From: Rhodospirillaceae bacterium
Lineage (GTDB): Bacteria > Pseudomonadota > Alphaproteobacteria > CADEGL01
Length of the DNA stretch: 33,537 bases
Direction: 5' to 3'
Assembly (NCBI GenBank): GCA_018699755.1
Contig: JABIRQ010000089.1
Coordinates: 1-33,537 of the forward strand
In this document: one piece after another, positions 32,983 through 33,537 of the stretch
How the letters are laid out: every line of letters begins with the position of its first letter
Numbering within the stretch: position 1 is the stretch's first letter
The notes under the pieces: generated by a model
Database searches by the model: none
What the model was told of the DNA's origin: nothing
The model's input: only the letters and a program-made list of their open reading frames with translations
Program-made: the position numbers and the translations under genes

Positions 32983-33065
32983 GGGATCACCGCGCCGGCC
33001 GCGTCGTCGAAGGCATTGCAGATCACCGCGCGCCACAGGGCGCGCTCGCCGGTCGTGGCGTGCAT
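32901..33065 (-). CDS. Tiny phage protein, first part of a possible frameshifted gene
   Basis: A 54-residue frame with a strong ribosome site (GGGGAG 6 nt before the ATG). The first ~27 residues (MHATTGERALWRAVICNAFD followed by DAAGAVI) look like small phage proteins of the RALWxAVI type. After residue ~28 it turns into arginine-, cysteine- and serine-rich sequence typical of an out-of-frame reading, exactly where the -1 frame (51-residue entry) starts to look coding. A single natural protein of about 79 residues split by a one-base change, or a programmed frameshift, would explain both. Confidence 0.5.
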   Translation of the reverse strand: MHATTGERALWRAVICNAFDDAAGAVIPWMPRCRCSAASASSNSRAATIPTAAS

Positions 33066-33082
33066 CGCAAACTCCCCTGTCG

Positions 33083-33114
33083 GAAAGAAAAGGGCCGCCT
33101 CTCCGGGCGGCCCC
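33083..33114 (-). terminator. Rho-independent terminator after the ART-domain gene
   Basis: On the minus strand an 8-bp all-GC stem GGGCCGCC/GGCGGCCC (33113-33106 with 33099-33092) encloses a 6-nt loop and is followed by a TTTTCTTTC tract. It lies 23 nt after the stop of the ART-like gene and 18 nt before the ATG of the next small gene. It separates the upstream structural module from the tail-fibre/lysis module and probably sets their ratio. Confidence 0.9.
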
Positions 33115-33136
33115 AGCCTGCCTGCGCGGCGTGCGC

Positions 33137-33537
33137 TCAGGCGGCTTCGTTCGGTTTTCCGGTCTTCTGGACCAGTGCCTTGTTCAGGCTGCTCACCCGC
33201 TTCTGGGTGTCTTCGTTGGTCCAGTAGTCTCGGCTCTTGTAGAGCTTGTCGAGTTCCTTGCGCAGCCCGCCCTCGCTGTCGGGCACGCCATCCGACGTCA
33301 CCATCGCGTCCTCTCCGATTCGTTGTCCGATCTTCGCGAAGATGCGCAGCACCTCCGCCTCGCCCACGACGGCCGAGTATGGCGCGATGTTGACGCCGCT
33401 GCTGATGCTGATGTTGAACATGGTGCGGTCGCCCTCCTTGCCGAGGAACATGTCGTTGGAGAGCACGCCGACGTTGGTGGTGGTGGAGGAGAAGCCCCAC
33501 CACAGCACCTCCTCGCCCTCCTCGTACTGCCCCAGCG
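33137..33537 (-). CDS. C-terminal part of a phage protein with ADP-ribosyltransferase-like domain (partial, runs off the window)
   Basis: The 3' end of a gene whose start lies beyond the right edge; 132 complete codons are visible. The frame begins LGQYEEGEEVLWWGFSSTTT and continues through FLGKEGDRTMFNISI and NIAPYSAVVGEAEVLRIF. This matches the second half of arginine-type (R-S-E class) ARTs: WW-FSSTT corresponds to the STS motif (codons at 33479-33490) and GEAEVL to the ExE motif with the catalytic glutamates (33353-33361). The expected NAD-binding arginine would be upstream, outside the window. The last ~45 residues (ELDKLYKSRDYW...) resemble the helical tails with a YW pair seen in podovirus head and scaffold proteins. 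ARTs fused to phage minor head proteins are known, and T4 Alt is a packaged ART. A terminator follows the stop codon. Confidence 0.7.
   Translation of the reverse strand, partial: LGQYEEGEEVLWWGFSSTTTNVGVLSNDMFLGKEGDRTMFNISISSGVNIAPYSAVVGEAEVLRIFAKIGQRIGEDAMVTSDGVPDSEGGLRKELDKLYKSRDYWTNEDTQKRVSSLNKALVQKTGKPNEAA

Larger units (their letters stand above)
28973..33537 (-). mobile_element. End of a T7-like (podovirus-type) prophage, left boundary near 28973
   Basis: All genes from 28973 to the right edge are minus strand and phage-like: ART-domain protein, GNAT/virion fusion, T7 gp17-type tail fibre, holin and nested spanins. The lysis genes abut the bacterial SpmAB fusion, so the prophage boundary should fall at about 28898-28972. 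No integrase, attachment site repeat or tRNA is seen, because the other end lies outside the window. A lytic phage scaffold misjoin is unlikely given the continuous sequence, but cannot be excluded from this window alone. Confidence 0.75.

Noticed and set aside
28973..33537. A gene transfer agent cluster
   Set aside because: The T7-type tail fibre, GNAT/virion protein, holin and spanin-like genes fit a podovirus-type prophage; no gene typical of the Rhodobacter-type GTA is seen in this part.
1..33537. CRISPR arrays, tRNA or rRNA genes, insertion sequences
   Set aside because: No regularly spaced repeats, transposase motifs or recognisable tRNA/rRNA segments were found by eye; a tRNA scan would be the decisive check.

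Overview
The window is a GC-rich stretch of a Gram-negative chromosome. Its gene content fits a marine or soil alphaproteobacterium, probably in or near the Rhodospirillales: a TAXI-type TRAP transporter, an alphaproteobacterial-style AspRS, a tartrate dehydrogenase and a D-aminoacylase. This placement is inferred from gene families and protein style; no rRNA or other taxonomic marker is present. Genes are tightly packed on both strands, with several 4-bp ATGA or GTGA overlaps. I see no tRNA, rRNA, CRISPR array or insertion sequence.

Layout, left to right. (1) 31-3983, minus strand: a transport operon of TAXI solute-binding protein, fused TRAP permease and UspA-like protein, with a terminator-like hairpin between the first two genes; then a class III aminotransferase (4249-5586). 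(2) 5768-10428, plus strand: apt, a PAS histidine kinase, a DUF62 SAM hydrolase coupled to an alpha/beta hydrolase, and a 3-hydroxyacyl-CoA dehydrogenase. (3) 10429-15167: a 309-bp non-coding stretch with two near-identical palindromes, then a Tat-exported, cysteine-free SUOX-fold protein overlapping a large hybrid histidine kinase (three PAS, HisKA, HATPase, two receivers, Hpt). (4) 15183-19214: a small-molecule catabolic neighbourhood of a UbiX-like protein, two Asp/Glu-racemase-superfamily enzymes, a DoeB/AstE-like zinc deacylase and a 2OG-Fe(II) oxygenase-like protein. (5) 19410-28897: aspS, then a D-aminoacylase divergent from a cyclase-family protein, then a minus-strand run of SpmA/SpmB fusion, SDR, tartrate dehydrogenase, DUF429, HIT and rhodanese proteins.

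(6) 28973 to the right edge, all minus strand: the end of a T7-like (podovirus-type) prophage. In transcription order it holds the C-terminal part of a large protein ending in an ADP-ribosyltransferase (ART)-like domain, a strong terminator, one or two tiny genes that may be a single frameshifted gene, a GNAT domain fused to a virion-like domain with an internal start, a tail fibre with a T7 gp17-like N-terminus, a membrane/coiled-coil protein, a small exported protein, an LLH-type holin, and a nested pair that looks like inner and outer spanins.

The most promising items for follow-up are the ART-like domain at the right edge, the dual-start GNAT/virion gene, the cofactor-less SUOX-fold/hybrid-kinase pair with its paired palindromes, and an SDR whose catalytic tyrosine is a cysteine.
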